A stretch of 64,000 bases of DNA from Microbacterium arabinogalactanolyticum (GTDB lineage Bacteria > Actinomycetota > Actinomycetes > Actinomycetales > Microbacteriaceae). Where the stretch lies: positions 827,459 to 891,458 of the forward strand of contig NZ_BRZC01000007.1 in the NCBI RefSeq assembly GCF_030268005.1, given 5' to 3'. Shown here one piece after another: positions 17,721-26,102 of this stretch. The translations under genes were made by a program, and so were the position numbers. Within the stretch, counting starts at the first letter, position 1. Every line of letters begins with the position of its first letter. The notes below the pieces were generated by a model. That model was not told the DNA's origin. It saw only the letters and a program-made list of their open reading frames with translations, and did no database searches.

Positions 17721-19034
17721 TCATGCCTCGCAGCGGACCAGCGCCGCCCCGTGCGCGGGGACGTCCAGTCGCAGAGCGCGGCTTCCGGGCGCGACACCGC
17801 GGGCGGCATCCGACTGCACCTCGACGGGCTCGGCGCGCACGGTGCGTCCCGTCCACAGCTCGGTGACGGCGGACGCACCCTCCGGCAGCGCGAGGGAGCG
17901 GGTGTCGAGGACGAGCTCGCGTGCGACGCCCGCCAGGTTGAACACGGCGGCGAAGCGGATGCCGCCGGGACCGTCCGCGCCCCAGATCACCGTGTCACCC
18001 TCACGGAACAGCTCCCGCCCTCCCGAGGAGTCGCGCAGCACGGCGAGGACGTCGGCGTTGCGGAACAGAGCGATGGTCTCCGGATCGCTGGAGGGCAGGT
18101 CGCCGCCGATCATCAGCGGCGAGCGCGCGATGATCCACAGCGTCAGCAGGCAGACGCGCTCGGCGGGGGTGAGACGGTCGTCACGCGGTTCGCCGCGTTC
18201 GGCGCGCAGGCCGATCCTGCCCAGAGGCAGCATGTCGCCGTCCGGCCAGCCGTGCGCGGATGCGTGCGGCGCCCAGCGCGCGAAGCGGGCGAAGTTGGCC
18301 TCGACGTCCTGCCACCGGTCCCAGAGGTCGTCGCAGATGCGCCACATGGTGGCGTGCTCGCGCAGGTGCGGAAGATGGGCGAGCGACAGGTCGCGGCCGG
18401 GTGACAGGCTCAGCTCGATCGACCGCCCGCTGCGCTCGATGGCGCGGGCGTACGCCTCGACGTCGGCCGCCTGATACGGCCAGAGCATGTCGTCGGCCTT
18501 GATGAAGTCCACGCCCCACTGCGCGTACATCGCGAGGGTGCTGTCGTAGTACGCCTGTGCGGCGGGATGCCGGTGGTCGAGACCGACCATGTCGGGATTC
18601 CACTCGCACGCGTTCGACGGATCGGCGACGTCGGACGCCCTGGCATCGGTGCCGAGGATCGGAGTGTCGGCGGCGAGCGCCCTGCGCGGGATGCCGCGCA
18701 TCGTGTGGATCCCGAACCGCAGGCCCAGCGCATGGATCTCCGCGGCGAGCGGGGCGAACCCGCGTCCGCCCGCGGAGCTGGGGAACCGCTCCGGATCGGG
18801 CACGAGACGCCCGTGCTCGTCCATGCACAGCGGCGCGCTCTCGTTGTAGCCGTGGCTGCGCGCGGTGGGGTCCGACCAGTCGATGTCGACCACGATCGTG
18901 TCCCAGCCGTACTCGAGCAGGTGGGCCGACATGAACCGCGCGTTGGCGAGCACCTCGTCCTCCGTCACCGTCGTGCCGTAGCAGTCCCAGCTGTTCCAGC
19001 CCATCGGCGGGCGGGCGGAGATCGGTGTGCGCAT
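17721..19034 (-). CDS. GH27 glycosidase (alpha-galactosidase or beta-L-arabinopyranosidase)
   Basis: A 437-residue cytoplasmic retaining glycosidase. PPMGWNSWDCYG at residues 9-20 is the GH27 hallmark. The nucleophile strand reads VDFIKADDM (Asp181 after Lys179), where many family members have KYD. The probable acid/base is in RICDDLWD (Asp235 or Asp236), and a C-terminal beta-sandwich begins near residue 330. The stretch FGIHTMRGIPRRAL is shared with bacterial GH27 proteins of plant-glycan loci. Members cleave alpha-galactose or the stereochemically similar beta-L-arabinopyranose; the context favours arabinogalactan side-chain capping sugars, but the sequence does not decide. It is preceded by AAGGAG and is the third gene of the GH51-lacI-GH27 operon. 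Confidence 0.85.
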   Translation of the reverse strand: MRTPISARPPMGWNSWDCYGTTVTEDEVLANARFMSAHLLEYGWDTIVVDIDWSDPTARSHGYNESAPLCMDEHGRLVPDPERFPSSAGGRGFAPLAAEIHALGLRFGIHTMRGIPRRALAADTPILGTDARASDVADPSNACEWNPDMVGLDHRHPAAQAYYDSTLAMYAQWGVDFIKADDMLWPYQAADVEAYARAIERSGRSIELSLSPGRDLSLAHLPHLREHATMWRICDDLWDRWQDVEANFARFARWAPHASAHGWPDGDMLPLGRIGLRAERGEPRDDRLTPAERVCLLTLWIIARSPLMIGGDLPSSDPETIALFRNADVLAVLRDSSGGRELFREGDTVIWGADGPGGIRFAAVFNLAGVARELVLDTRSLALPEGASAVTELWTGRTVRAEPVEVQSDAARGVAPGSRALRLDVPAHGAALVRCEA

Positions 19035-19078
19035 GGGCGTCGGGCTCCTTCGTCTGGGCGGATCCGGTGGTGGTGGGT

Positions 19079-20089
19079 TCAGTCCGCGGTGGATTCGCGG
19101 GCGATCAGGCGCACCGGCCCGACCACGGTGCGGTAGTCATCGGCGGCGCGGTGGCCTTCGATGCGGTCGATCAGCATCGTGACGGCGGCGTCCGCCATGG
19201 CGGCGTGGTCGGGGGCGATGGTCGTCAGGGACGGGGTGAGGAAGGATGCGAGCGGCACGTCGTCGAAGCCGACGACCTTGACGTCCTGCGGCACGCGGCG
19301 CCCGGCGTCGGCCAGGGCCCGCACGGCACCGATGGCGATCAGATCGGTGGAGCAGAACACGCCGTCGACCTCCGGGAACTCGGCGAGGAGCTCGCCCATC
19401 GCGGCGCGGCCGCCCTCGAGCGTGAACGGCGTGGAGCGCACCAGGCGGGCGTCGGGTGTGATGCCGTGGGCGGCGAGCGCACTCTCGAAGCCGCGGACGC
19501 GCGAGGTGGACACGTCCACCGCTCCGGTGGGGCTGTGATAGCCGCCGAGCATCGCGACGGTGCGGCAGCCGCGCTCGACGAGGTGCGCCGCGGCGAGCGC
19601 CGCACCCTCCTCGTTGGCCATGGTGACGTGATCGAGCGGGCCCGTGAATCCCCGCTCGCCCAGGATGACCGTGGGGAAGTCGCCCCGCAGCAGCGTCGCG
19701 TCGTCGTCGTGCAGCTCGACCGCGCTGAGGATCAGGCCGTCGTAGTTGCGCAGGCGCGACCGCGAGATGGCGTCCAGCTCACGGTCGCGGCTGGCGGCGG
19801 TCTGCTCCACCACCAGCTCGAACCCGCGCGCGGCGGCGCGTTCGATGAGCAGGCTGGCCAGCAGGCCGAAGTAGGGGCGATCGATCTCGGGCACGGCCAG
19901 GGCGATGACGCCGGTGCGACCCTGCCGCAGGCTGCGCGCGGAGGTGTTGACGTGGTAGCCGAGCTCGGCGATCGAGGCGATCACCTTCTGACGGGTGCTG
20001 TCGCGCACGTGCGGATGATCGTTGATCACGTTCGACACCGTCATCACCGACACCCCCGCGTGCCTGGCCACGTCCTGCATCGTCGTCAT
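19079..20089 (-). CDS. LacI-family regulator of the GH51-GH27 operon
   Basis: A 336-residue LacI/GalR repressor beginning MTTMQDVARHAGVSVMTVSNVIND (helix-turn-helix at residues 4-24), with sensor-domain blocks VIALAVPEIDRPYFG, HLVERGCRTVAMLGG and VKVVGFDDVPLASF. It is closely related to the regulator at 40735-41745 (same TVSNVIND recognition helix and VVEQT...RDRELD block). It is sandwiched between GH51 (36 bases upstream) and GH27 (44 bases downstream) in one minus-strand operon, so it should be autoregulated, probably through the palindrome at 21607-21618. The effector is likely arabinose or an arabino-oligosaccharide (inference). Confidence 0.92.
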   Translation of the reverse strand: MTTMQDVARHAGVSVMTVSNVINDHPHVRDSTRQKVIASIAELGYHVNTSARSLRQGRTGVIALAVPEIDRPYFGLLASLLIERAAARGFELVVEQTAASRDRELDAISRSRLRNYDGLILSAVELHDDDATLLRGDFPTVILGERGFTGPLDHVTMANEEGAALAAAHLVERGCRTVAMLGGYHSPTGAVDVSTSRVRGFESALAAHGITPDARLVRSTPFTLEGGRAAMGELLAEFPEVDGVFCSTDLIAIGAVRALADAGRRVPQDVKVVGFDDVPLASFLTPSLTTIAPDHAAMADAAVTMLIDRIEGHRAADDYRTVVGPVRLIARESTAD

Positions 20090-20125
20090 GTCGTCTCTTC
20101 CTCCGGGCGTCTCGATCCCAGGGAA

Positions 20126-21571
20126 TCAGTCTGCGACAGCGAGACGCACGGTGGCGACCGCGTGCGGCGGCAGAGTCGTCTTCACGGTGCGGCCCTGCAC
20201 GGCGACGGCCAGCTCGACCGGAGCCACGGCGGACGGCGCGTCGAAGGTGTTGTGCGCCGTGGCGGATGGGCCGCCGAGCACCTGTGCGCGCAGCACCTCG
20301 GTGACGGCCGACGGCAGCTCGAACTCCACGTCGATCTCGCGATCCAGCGCGGTGCTCGTGATGCTCACCGTGTACGCGCCGTCCTTGAACGAAGCGGTCG
20401 CGTCGACGTCGGCGCCGAACGCCCCCACCGGCACGTCGACGTACTCGGCATCCTGGTGATCCGTGTACAGGTCGAACACGTGATACGTGGGCGTGGTCAG
20501 CATCCGCGCGCCGTCGGTGAGGATCATCGCCTGCAGCACGTTGACCATCTGCGCGATGTTGGTCATCCGCACCCGGTCGGCGTGGCGGTGGAAGATGTTC
20601 AGCGTGATCGCCGCGACCGCGGCATCCCGCAGCGTGCTCTGCTGGTACAGGAAGCCCGGGTTGGTGCCCTCTTCGACGTCGTACCAGGTGCCCCACTCGT
20701 CGACGATCAGCGCGACCCGCTTCGCCGGGTCGTACCGGTCCATGATGCGACTGTGCCGGGTGATCAGCTCGTCCATGCGACGCGCCTGACGCAGCGTCTC
20801 GTGCCACTCGAAGTCGGTGAAGTCGAGGGCGGCGCCCTTCCTCTCCCAGTCCGAGGTGGGCAGCGTGTAGTAATGCAGGCTCAGGCCGTTCATGTGCTCG
20901 GCGGCGCGAGCCATGAGCACCTCGGTCCACTCGTAGTCGTCGGAGTTCGCGCCGCAGGCGATCTTCGAGATCGGGTGCTCGCCGTACTTGCGCACGTAGG
21001 TCTGGAACTGCCGGTACTGGTTCGCGTAGTGCAGCGGGAGCATGTTGCCGCCGCAGCCCCAGCTCTCGTTGCCGACGCCGAAGAACTCCAGCTTCCACGG
21101 CTGCTCGCGGCCGTGGCGCTTGCGCAGTTCGGCCATCGGCGCCGTGGAGTCGAGGGTCATGTACTCGATCCAGTCCTGCATCTCGGCCACCGTGCCGCTG
21201 CCGACGTTCCCGTTGATGTACGCCTCGGCGTCGAGCTGATCCAGCAGCTCGAAGTACTCGTGGGTGCCGAACTCGTTCGACTCGACGACGCCGCCCCAGT
21301 GCGTGTTCACCATCGGCTGACGGTCCGGCCCGACCCCCTTGAGCCAGTGGTACTCGTCGGCGAAGCATCCGCCGGGCCAGCGCACCAGCGGCACCTTGAT
21401 GTGCCGCAGGGCGTCGATGACGTCGACGCGCAGTCCGTTGCGGTGCGGGATGGCGGAGTCCTCCCCCACCCACACGCCCTCGTAGATGCACCGGCCGAGA
21501 TGCTCGGCGAACTGGCCGTAGATGCGCCGGTCGATGACGGGTGCGCCTACGGCGCGGGAGAGAGCGATCAT
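20126..21571 (-). CDS. alpha-L-arabinofuranosidase, GH51 (second, divergent copy)
   Basis: A 481-residue cytoplasmic GH51 enzyme of a different branch from the other two in the window. Acid/base Glu169 is in [13 protein letters not shown] and nucleophile Glu292 in [11 protein letters not shown]. The early block is [13 protein letters not shown] rather than RYPGGNFVSGYRW. This branch includes enzymes acting on short or branched arabino-oligosaccharides or arabinoxylan; preference cannot be read from sequence. It starts the GH51-lacI-GH27 operon and is divergent from the GH127 gene, with a 55-base shared promoter gap. Confidence 0.93.
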   Translation of the reverse strand: MIALSRAVGAPVIDRRIYGQFAEHLGRCIYEGVWVGEDSAIPHRNGLRVDVIDALRHIKVPLVRWPGGCFADEYHWLKGVGPDRQPMVNTHWGGVVESNEFGTHEYFELLDQLDAEAYINGNVGSGTVAEMQDWIEYMTLDSTAPMAELRKRHGREQPWKLEFFGVGNESWGCGGNMLPLHYANQYRQFQTYVRKYGEHPISKIACGANSDDYEWTEVLMARAAEHMNGLSLHYYTLPTSDWERKGAALDFTDFEWHETLRQARRMDELITRHSRIMDRYDPAKRVALIVDEWGTWYDVEEGTNPGFLYQQSTLRDAAVAAITLNIFHRHADRVRMTNIAQMVNVLQAMILTDGARMLTTPTYHVFDLYTDHQDAEYVDVPVGAFGADVDATASFKDGAYTVSITSTALDREIDVEFELPSAVTEVLRAQVLGGPSATAHNTFDAPSAVAPVELAVAVQGRTVKTTLPPHAVATVRLAVAD

Positions 21572-21606
21572 GCGCGTCCTCCGAAGAAGTGGGTCGATAC
21601 GAGAAT

Positions 21607-21618
21607 TGTAACGCTACA
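21607..21618. promoter_or_regulatory. CG-centred palindrome TGTAACGCTACA, candidate LacI operator
   Basis: A 12-bp near-palindrome (one mismatched pair) in the 55-base gap between divergent GH51 and GH127 genes, 8 bases before the GH127 ATG. Its TGTA half-sites around CG resemble the TACAACGTTGTA site at 40656-40667. The LacI regulator at 19079-20089 is the likely binder and could control both directions from one site. Confidence 0.55.
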
Positions 21619-21626
21619 GTATTCGC

Positions 21627-23831
21627 ATGAAGTTCCTCCCCCTGGATCGGGTCCGCCTGCTCGAGGGCCCCTTCGCCAGGGCGCTCGAGACCGACCTGGG
21701 CTATGCCCTCGCTCTCGATCCTGACCGGCTCCTCGTCCCGTTCCGGAGGGAGGCGGGCCTGCCCGCGAAGGCGCCGGGCTACGGCAACTGGGAGAGCTCG
21801 GGGCTGGACGGCCACATCGCCGGGCATCTGCTCTCGGCGCTCGCGTTCCTCTGGGCGGGCACCGGCGACGCCGAGGTCCGACGACGCCTCGACGCGATGG
21901 TCGCCGGGCTCGCGGAGTGCCAGGCTGCGAACGGGGGTGGCTACGTCGGGGGCATCCCGGGCGGGCAGGCGCTGTTCGAGGCGCTCACCACCGGCGGGGC
22001 CGCCGTCGCCGAGCTCGGCTCCAGCGAGCACTGGGTCCCCTGGTACAACCTGCACAAGACGTTCCAGGGACTCATCGACGCGCACGTCGTGACCGGTGAC
22101 GAGCAGCCGCTGCGGGTCGTGACCGCGCTGGCGGACTGGTGGCTGCCCATCGCGAATCGGATCGACGACGCCGCGTTCGAGCGGATGCTGGACACCGAGT
22201 TCGGCGGGATGAACGACGCCTTCGCCCGGCTGGCGCAGCTGACCGGTCGCGCGGAGTACGCCGCGCAGGCCGAGCGCTTCTCGCATCGCGCGATCCTCGA
22301 TCCGCTGCTGCGCGGCGAGGACGCCCTGACCGGCCTCCACGCGAACACCCAGATCCCGAAGGCGGTCGGCTACGCGAGCACGGCCGTCGCGACGGGCGAC
22401 GACTCCTACCGGCGAGCCGCCGAGGCGTTCTGGCGCACCGTGGTCGAGCACCGCACGGTCGCGATCGGCGGCAACAGCGTGCGCGAGCACTTCCACGACG
22501 CGCACGACTTCACCCCGATGATCGACGATCGCGAGGGCCCCGAGTTCTGCAACACCTACAACATGCTCGGCCTCACCCGAGCCCTCGCCGAGCGGGAGCT
22601 GCGCCCCGAGCTGCTGGACTTCGCCGAGCGCGCGATCTTCAACCATGTGCTCGCCTCGCAGCATCCCGAGCGCGGCGGCTTCGTCTACTTCACGCCGATG
22701 CGCCCGCGGCACTACCGGGTGTACTCGCAGGCGCAGCTCGGGTTCTGGTGCTGCGTGGGCACCGGGCTCGAGGCGCAGGCGCGGTCGGCCGCGGAATGGG
22801 CGTTCGGCATCGAGGACGGCTCGCCCGCGGTCAACCTGTACCTGCCTGCGGAGGCGTCGATCGAGCTGCCGGATGCCGCTCTCCTCGGCGTCCGCATCCG
22901 GGTCGACGCCGATCTGCCGCGCACCGGAGAGGTCGGCGTCAGCGTCGATCCGGATGGCTCACGCGCATTCGCGCTGCGACTGCGCGTGCCGGCATGGGCG
23001 GACGGGCTGGCCGACCTGCGCGTCAACGGATCGCCCGCAGCGGCGACGGCCGTGCCCGGCGCGGTGCTGCTGGAACGCAGCTGGGCGCCCGGCGATCACG
23101 TGACGTTCCGGCTTCCCATCGGCGTGCGCTCCGAGCGCCTGCCGGACGGCTCGCCCTGGCAGGCGTTCCTCTCCGGGCCCTCGGTGCTCGCCGCGCGCGC
23201 GGGAGACGCGCGCCTGGACGGCCTGTTCGCCGATGACAGCCGGATGGGGCACATCGCCCACGGCCCTCTACTGCCCTTCGCCGATCTGCCTGTGCTCCGC
23301 CCCGATGAGGTGCCGGAGGGTCTCGAGCCCTTCGCCGGCATCCACGACTCCCGGTACACGGTGTACTGGCCGATCTCCGACGGTGACCCCGCGGCGCGCA
23401 CCGCGCAGCTTCGCGACCTCGACGACGGCCTCGCCGTGGACGAGGCGACCGTCGATGCGGTGGCGCTGGGCGAGCAGCAGCCGGAATCCGATCACGCGTT
23501 CCGCGGCACGGGCGCGGCGGTGCTGACGACCGGCGACCAGCGGTGGCGGACCACCTCCGGGAGCATGGCGGTGCGGATGCGGACGGCGCACGCCCGCGTG
23601 CTGCGCGTGCGGTACCGACTGCAGCAGACACCCACCGCCGTGGGCGTGCGCATCGACGACGAGCTCATCGCCGAGGAGCGCTTCGACGCGGCCACCGGGG
23701 TCGACGCCGAGGTGCTCGACATCGACTACCCGATCGGCGAGTTCGCGGGCCGGGCTTCGGCACGGGTGGGGTTCACCGCAGTGGACGGACTGCCCACACC
23801 GGCGATCGGAACGGTCAGGTCGCTGCGCTGA
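21627..23831 (+). CDS. beta-L-arabinofuranosidase-type GH127 (DUF1680)
   Basis: A 734-residue cytoplasmic enzyme of the zinc-cysteine glycosidase family. An alpha/alpha barrel (about residues 5-410) is followed by beta-domains. The active-site signatures match the characterised Bifidobacterium enzyme HypBA1: EFCNTYNM gives Glu306 and Cys308 as metal ligands, and FWCCVGTG gives Cys375 (expected nucleophile) and Cys376. Also seen: SGLDGHIAGHLLSALA near residue 58 and PWYNLHKTFQGLIDAH near 138. Known family activities are beta-L-arabinofuranosidase and, in some members, cleavage of unusual pectin sugars. It is followed after 28 bases by a GH43 gene in the same direction. Confidence 0.92.
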   Translation: MKFLPLDRVRLLEGPFARALETDLGYALALDPDRLLVPFRREAGLPAKAPGYGNWESSGLDGHIAGHLLSALAFLWAGTGDAEVRRRLDAMVAGLAECQAANGGGYVGGIPGGQALFEALTTGGAAVAELGSSEHWVPWYNLHKTFQGLIDAHVVTGDEQPLRVVTALADWWLPIANRIDDAAFERMLDTEFGGMNDAFARLAQLTGRAEYAAQAERFSHRAILDPLLRGEDALTGLHANTQIPKAVGYASTAVATGDDSYRRAAEAFWRTVVEHRTVAIGGNSVREHFHDAHDFTPMIDDREGPEFCNTYNMLGLTRALAERELRPELLDFAERAIFNHVLASQHPERGGFVYFTPMRPRHYRVYSQAQLGFWCCVGTGLEAQARSAAEWAFGIEDGSPAVNLYLPAEASIELPDAALLGVRIRVDADLPRTGEVGVSVDPDGSRAFALRLRVPAWADGLADLRVNGSPAAATAVPGAVLLERSWAPGDHVTFRLPIGVRSERLPDGSPWQAFLSGPSVLAARAGDARLDGLFADDSRMGHIAHGPLLPFADLPVLRPDEVPEGLEPFAGIHDSRYTVYWPISDGDPAARTAQLRDLDDGLAVDEATVDAVALGEQQPESDHAFRGTGAAVLTTGDQRWRTTSGSMAVRMRTAHARVLRVRYRLQQTPTAVGVRIDDELIAEERFDAATGVDAEVLDIDYPIGEFAGRASARVGFTAVDGLPTPAIGTVRSLR

Positions 23832-23859
23832 GGCAGCACGGACGAGAAGGAGCACGAGC

Positions 23860-24825
23860 ATGACTCAGGAACTGGACGACTTCTGGGCGCACGACCCGTT
23901 CATCCTGCCGTTCCCGGCAGAACGGCAGTACTACCTGTACACCGCCTCGCGGACGGAGCCGGTTGTGCTGGCCTACCGCAGCTCCGACCTGACGAGCTGG
24001 TCGGATGAGCCGGTCGAGGTGTTCCGCGTCCCGGAGGGAACCTGGGCCTCGCCCGCCGAGGCCCCGTGGGCGCCCGAGGTGCACGAGCATCAGGGCCGGT
24101 ACTACCTGTTCACGACGCTGCACGACTCGTCCCGCGAGCTCGAGATCCCCGGCGGACCGAGGTTCCGCGCCGTCTCCGACCAGACGGGGGCGGACATCGT
24201 GCCCACGGCCCGCGGCACGGTCATCGCGGTCGCCGATCATCCCGCTGGACCCTTCGAACTGCTGCGCACGGATGCCCCCGTCGCCCCCGCGGAGTTCATG
24301 ACGCTCGACGGCACGCTGTTCGTGGACGACGACGGCGCCCCCTGGATGGTCTACGCCCACGAGTGGGTGCAGATCTTCGACGGCACGATCGAGGCGGTCC
24401 CCCTCACGGCCGATCTCCGCGCGGCGGCCGGCGATCCGATCCTGCTGTTCCGCGGTTCCGAGGCGCGACTGCTCGCGCAGCTGCCGCCCAGCGCCAGGAC
24501 GCGCATGCCGTACGTCACCGACGGCCCGCAGCTGCGCAGGCTCCCGGGCGGCGGACTGCTCATGATCTGGGCGACGTACCGTCCCCTCGGCGACGAGGGA
24601 TCGGAGTACGTCGAGACGATGGCGATCTCGCGCGGAGGAGACCTGACCGGCCCGTGGGAGCAGCTCGACGTGCTCGTCGACGGGAACGCCGGACACGGGA
24701 TGCTCTTCGAGACGTTCGAGGGGCGCCTGATGCTGGCGCTGCACCGCGGTATGAACACGCCTCGCGTGCGTGCCGAGCTGCACGAGGTCGTCGAGGACGG
24801 CGACGGACTCCGGCTCCTCGGCTGA
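23860..24825 (+). CDS. cytoplasmic GH43-family protein of the GH127 operon
   Basis: A 321-residue five-blade beta-propeller enzyme. HDPFILP (Asp12) gives the expected base; APWAPEVHEHQGRYYLF and TLDGTLFVDDDG (Asp150 region) are typical GH43 blocks. At the acid position the sequence reads VTDGPQL (Asp221), where classic GH43 enzymes have a Glu; this matches a GH43 branch that carries TDGP, so it is probably a branch feature rather than damage. There is no signal peptide. It follows GH127 after AGAAGGAG and is probably co-transcribed. The substrate is unknown; arabinose or galactose side chains are the obvious candidates from context. Confidence 0.82.
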   Translation: MTQELDDFWAHDPFILPFPAERQYYLYTASRTEPVVLAYRSSDLTSWSDEPVEVFRVPEGTWASPAEAPWAPEVHEHQGRYYLFTTLHDSSRELEIPGGPRFRAVSDQTGADIVPTARGTVIAVADHPAGPFELLRTDAPVAPAEFMTLDGTLFVDDDGAPWMVYAHEWVQIFDGTIEAVPLTADLRAAAGDPILLFRGSEARLLAQLPPSARTRMPYVTDGPQLRRLPGGGLLMIWATYRPLGDEGSEYVETMAISRGGDLTGPWEQLDVLVDGNAGHGMLFETFEGRLMLALHRGMNTPRVRAELHEVVEDGDGLRLLG

Positions 24826-24848
24826 GCGCCCCACGTCAGAGGCCCTGA

Positions 24849-24875
24849 TCAGAGCGCGACGGGTCAGAGCGCGAC
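24849..24875. repeat. 12-bp tandem repeat at the end of the ROK gene
   Basis: TCAGAGCGCGAC occurs at 24849-24860 and again at 24864-24875, so the last codons and stop of the ROK gene are duplicated just after the real stop. It looks like a small slippage duplication in the 38-base gap between convergent genes. Confidence 0.6.
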
Positions 24876-26102
24876 CGGGATCCGCGTGGTGAGCAGCCCG
24901 GCATCCACCATCGAGCGCTCCAGCGCGATCATGGCGATGCCGGTCGCGACGGGGTTGCTGCGCACGGACGAGACCTCGAGATCGACGGCGGCACCCGCCC
25001 GCCCGGGCGCCTGGGACCGCATCCGCTCCCGCGCGATCGGAAGCAGCCGGTCGCCGAGGGCCCAGGTCGTCCAACCCGTGAGCGTGACGACCTCGGGGTT
25101 GACGACCGCGACCAGATCCGCCAGCGCCGAACCGAGGTAATACGCGGTCTTGGCGATGGTCTCCTGCGCTGCGGCGTCGGGATCGGCGCCGTCGGCCGCC
25201 TCGGCCAGCCGCGTGATGAAGTCGCTCTGCAGCTCGACCTCTGCCAGCGGATGCCCGGGGGCCAGTTCCCGCAGGGTCTGGTGGATGCCGGGGACGCCGA
25301 TGTAGGCCTCGACGCAGCCGCGCCGGCCGCAGCGGCACAGCCTGCCGTCGAGCATGAGCAGCGAGTGCCCCCACTCGCCGGCCGAGTTCGTCGCGCCCCT
25401 CAGCACGTGCCCTTCCAGCACGATCCCCGCGCCGACGCCGGTGCCGAGGTTGATCGTGGCCAGGCTCGACGCCGATCGGCCGCGGCCGAGCCACAGCTCG
25501 GCGTTGACCATCGCCCTGAGCGGGTTCTCGATCACCAGGGGCAGGCCGATGCGCTCGCGCAGACGCTCCAGTTCCACGCTGTGCCACTGCCAGTGCGGCA
25601 CGACGACGGCGACGCCGGTGGGCTCGTGCACCAGGCCGGGCAGCGAGATGCCCACCCCGATCACGTCCTCGCGCGCGATGCCCTCGCGCTCCAGCACGCC
25701 GTCCAGCTCCGCGCCGATGGCCTCGACGATCGTGTCGGGCTCCAGCACGTGCTCGTCGTGCTGGCTCTCGGCGTAGGCCATCTGGTTCAGCGCCGTGTCG
25801 AACACGATCGCGCGGATGTAGGTCTCGGCGACGTCGATGCCGACCACGTACCCGCGTGACGCGTTCATGCCGAACACGGACGTCGGGCGTCCCACGCGGC
25901 CGGCCGCGACCTTCGTCTCGGCGAGGACCCCCTCGGCGATCAACTCGCTCACGATCGTGACGACCGTGGCGGCGCTGAGTCCCGTGGAGCGGGCGATGTC
26001 GTTGCGCGTGGTCTCGCCCGCCGAGAGCACGGCGTGCAGCACGTCGATCATCGAGTCGCTGCGGATGTCGCGCGACGTCCGCCTCGGCACGACACCTCTC
26101 AT
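24864..26102 (-). CDS. ROK-family transcriptional regulator
   Basis: A 412-residue NagC/XylR-type regulator. An N-terminal winged helix (about residues 17-75, GETTRNDIARSTGLSAATVV) is followed by a sugar-kinase-like ROK domain with VVGIDVAETYIRAIVF, NLGTGVGAGIV and the zinc motif CRCGRRGCVEAY. The frame is open further upstream, but the ATG at 26102 overlaps the beta-galactosidase stop (ATGA), so it is translated as the last gene of the DUF624/GH2 operon. It probably senses a sugar released by GH2 or the importer and controls the minus-strand operons upstream (inference). Confidence 0.9.
   Translation of the reverse strand: MRGVVPRRTSRDIRSDSMIDVLHAVLSAGETTRNDIARSTGLSAATVVTIVSELIAEGVLAETKVAAGRVGRPTSVFGMNASRGYVVGIDVAETYIRAIVFDTALNQMAYAESQHDEHVLEPDTIVEAIGAELDGVLEREGIAREDVIGVGISLPGLVHEPTGVAVVVPHWQWHSVELERLRERIGLPLVIENPLRAMVNAELWLGRGRSASSLATINLGTGVGAGIVLEGHVLRGATNSAGEWGHSLLMLDGRLCRCGRRGCVEAYIGVPGIHQTLRELAPGHPLAEVELQSDFITRLAEAADGADPDAAAQETIAKTAYYLGSALADLVAVVNPEVVTLTGWTTWALGDRLLPIARERMRSQAPGRAGAAVDLEVSSVRSNPVATGIAMIALERSMVDAGLLTTRIPVAL

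Noticed and set aside
19025..22712. Long plus and minus frames (899 and 977 codons) over the lacI/GH51/GH127 region
   Set aside because: Both run antisense or out of frame across genes with intact catalytic motifs; no domain recognised in either.
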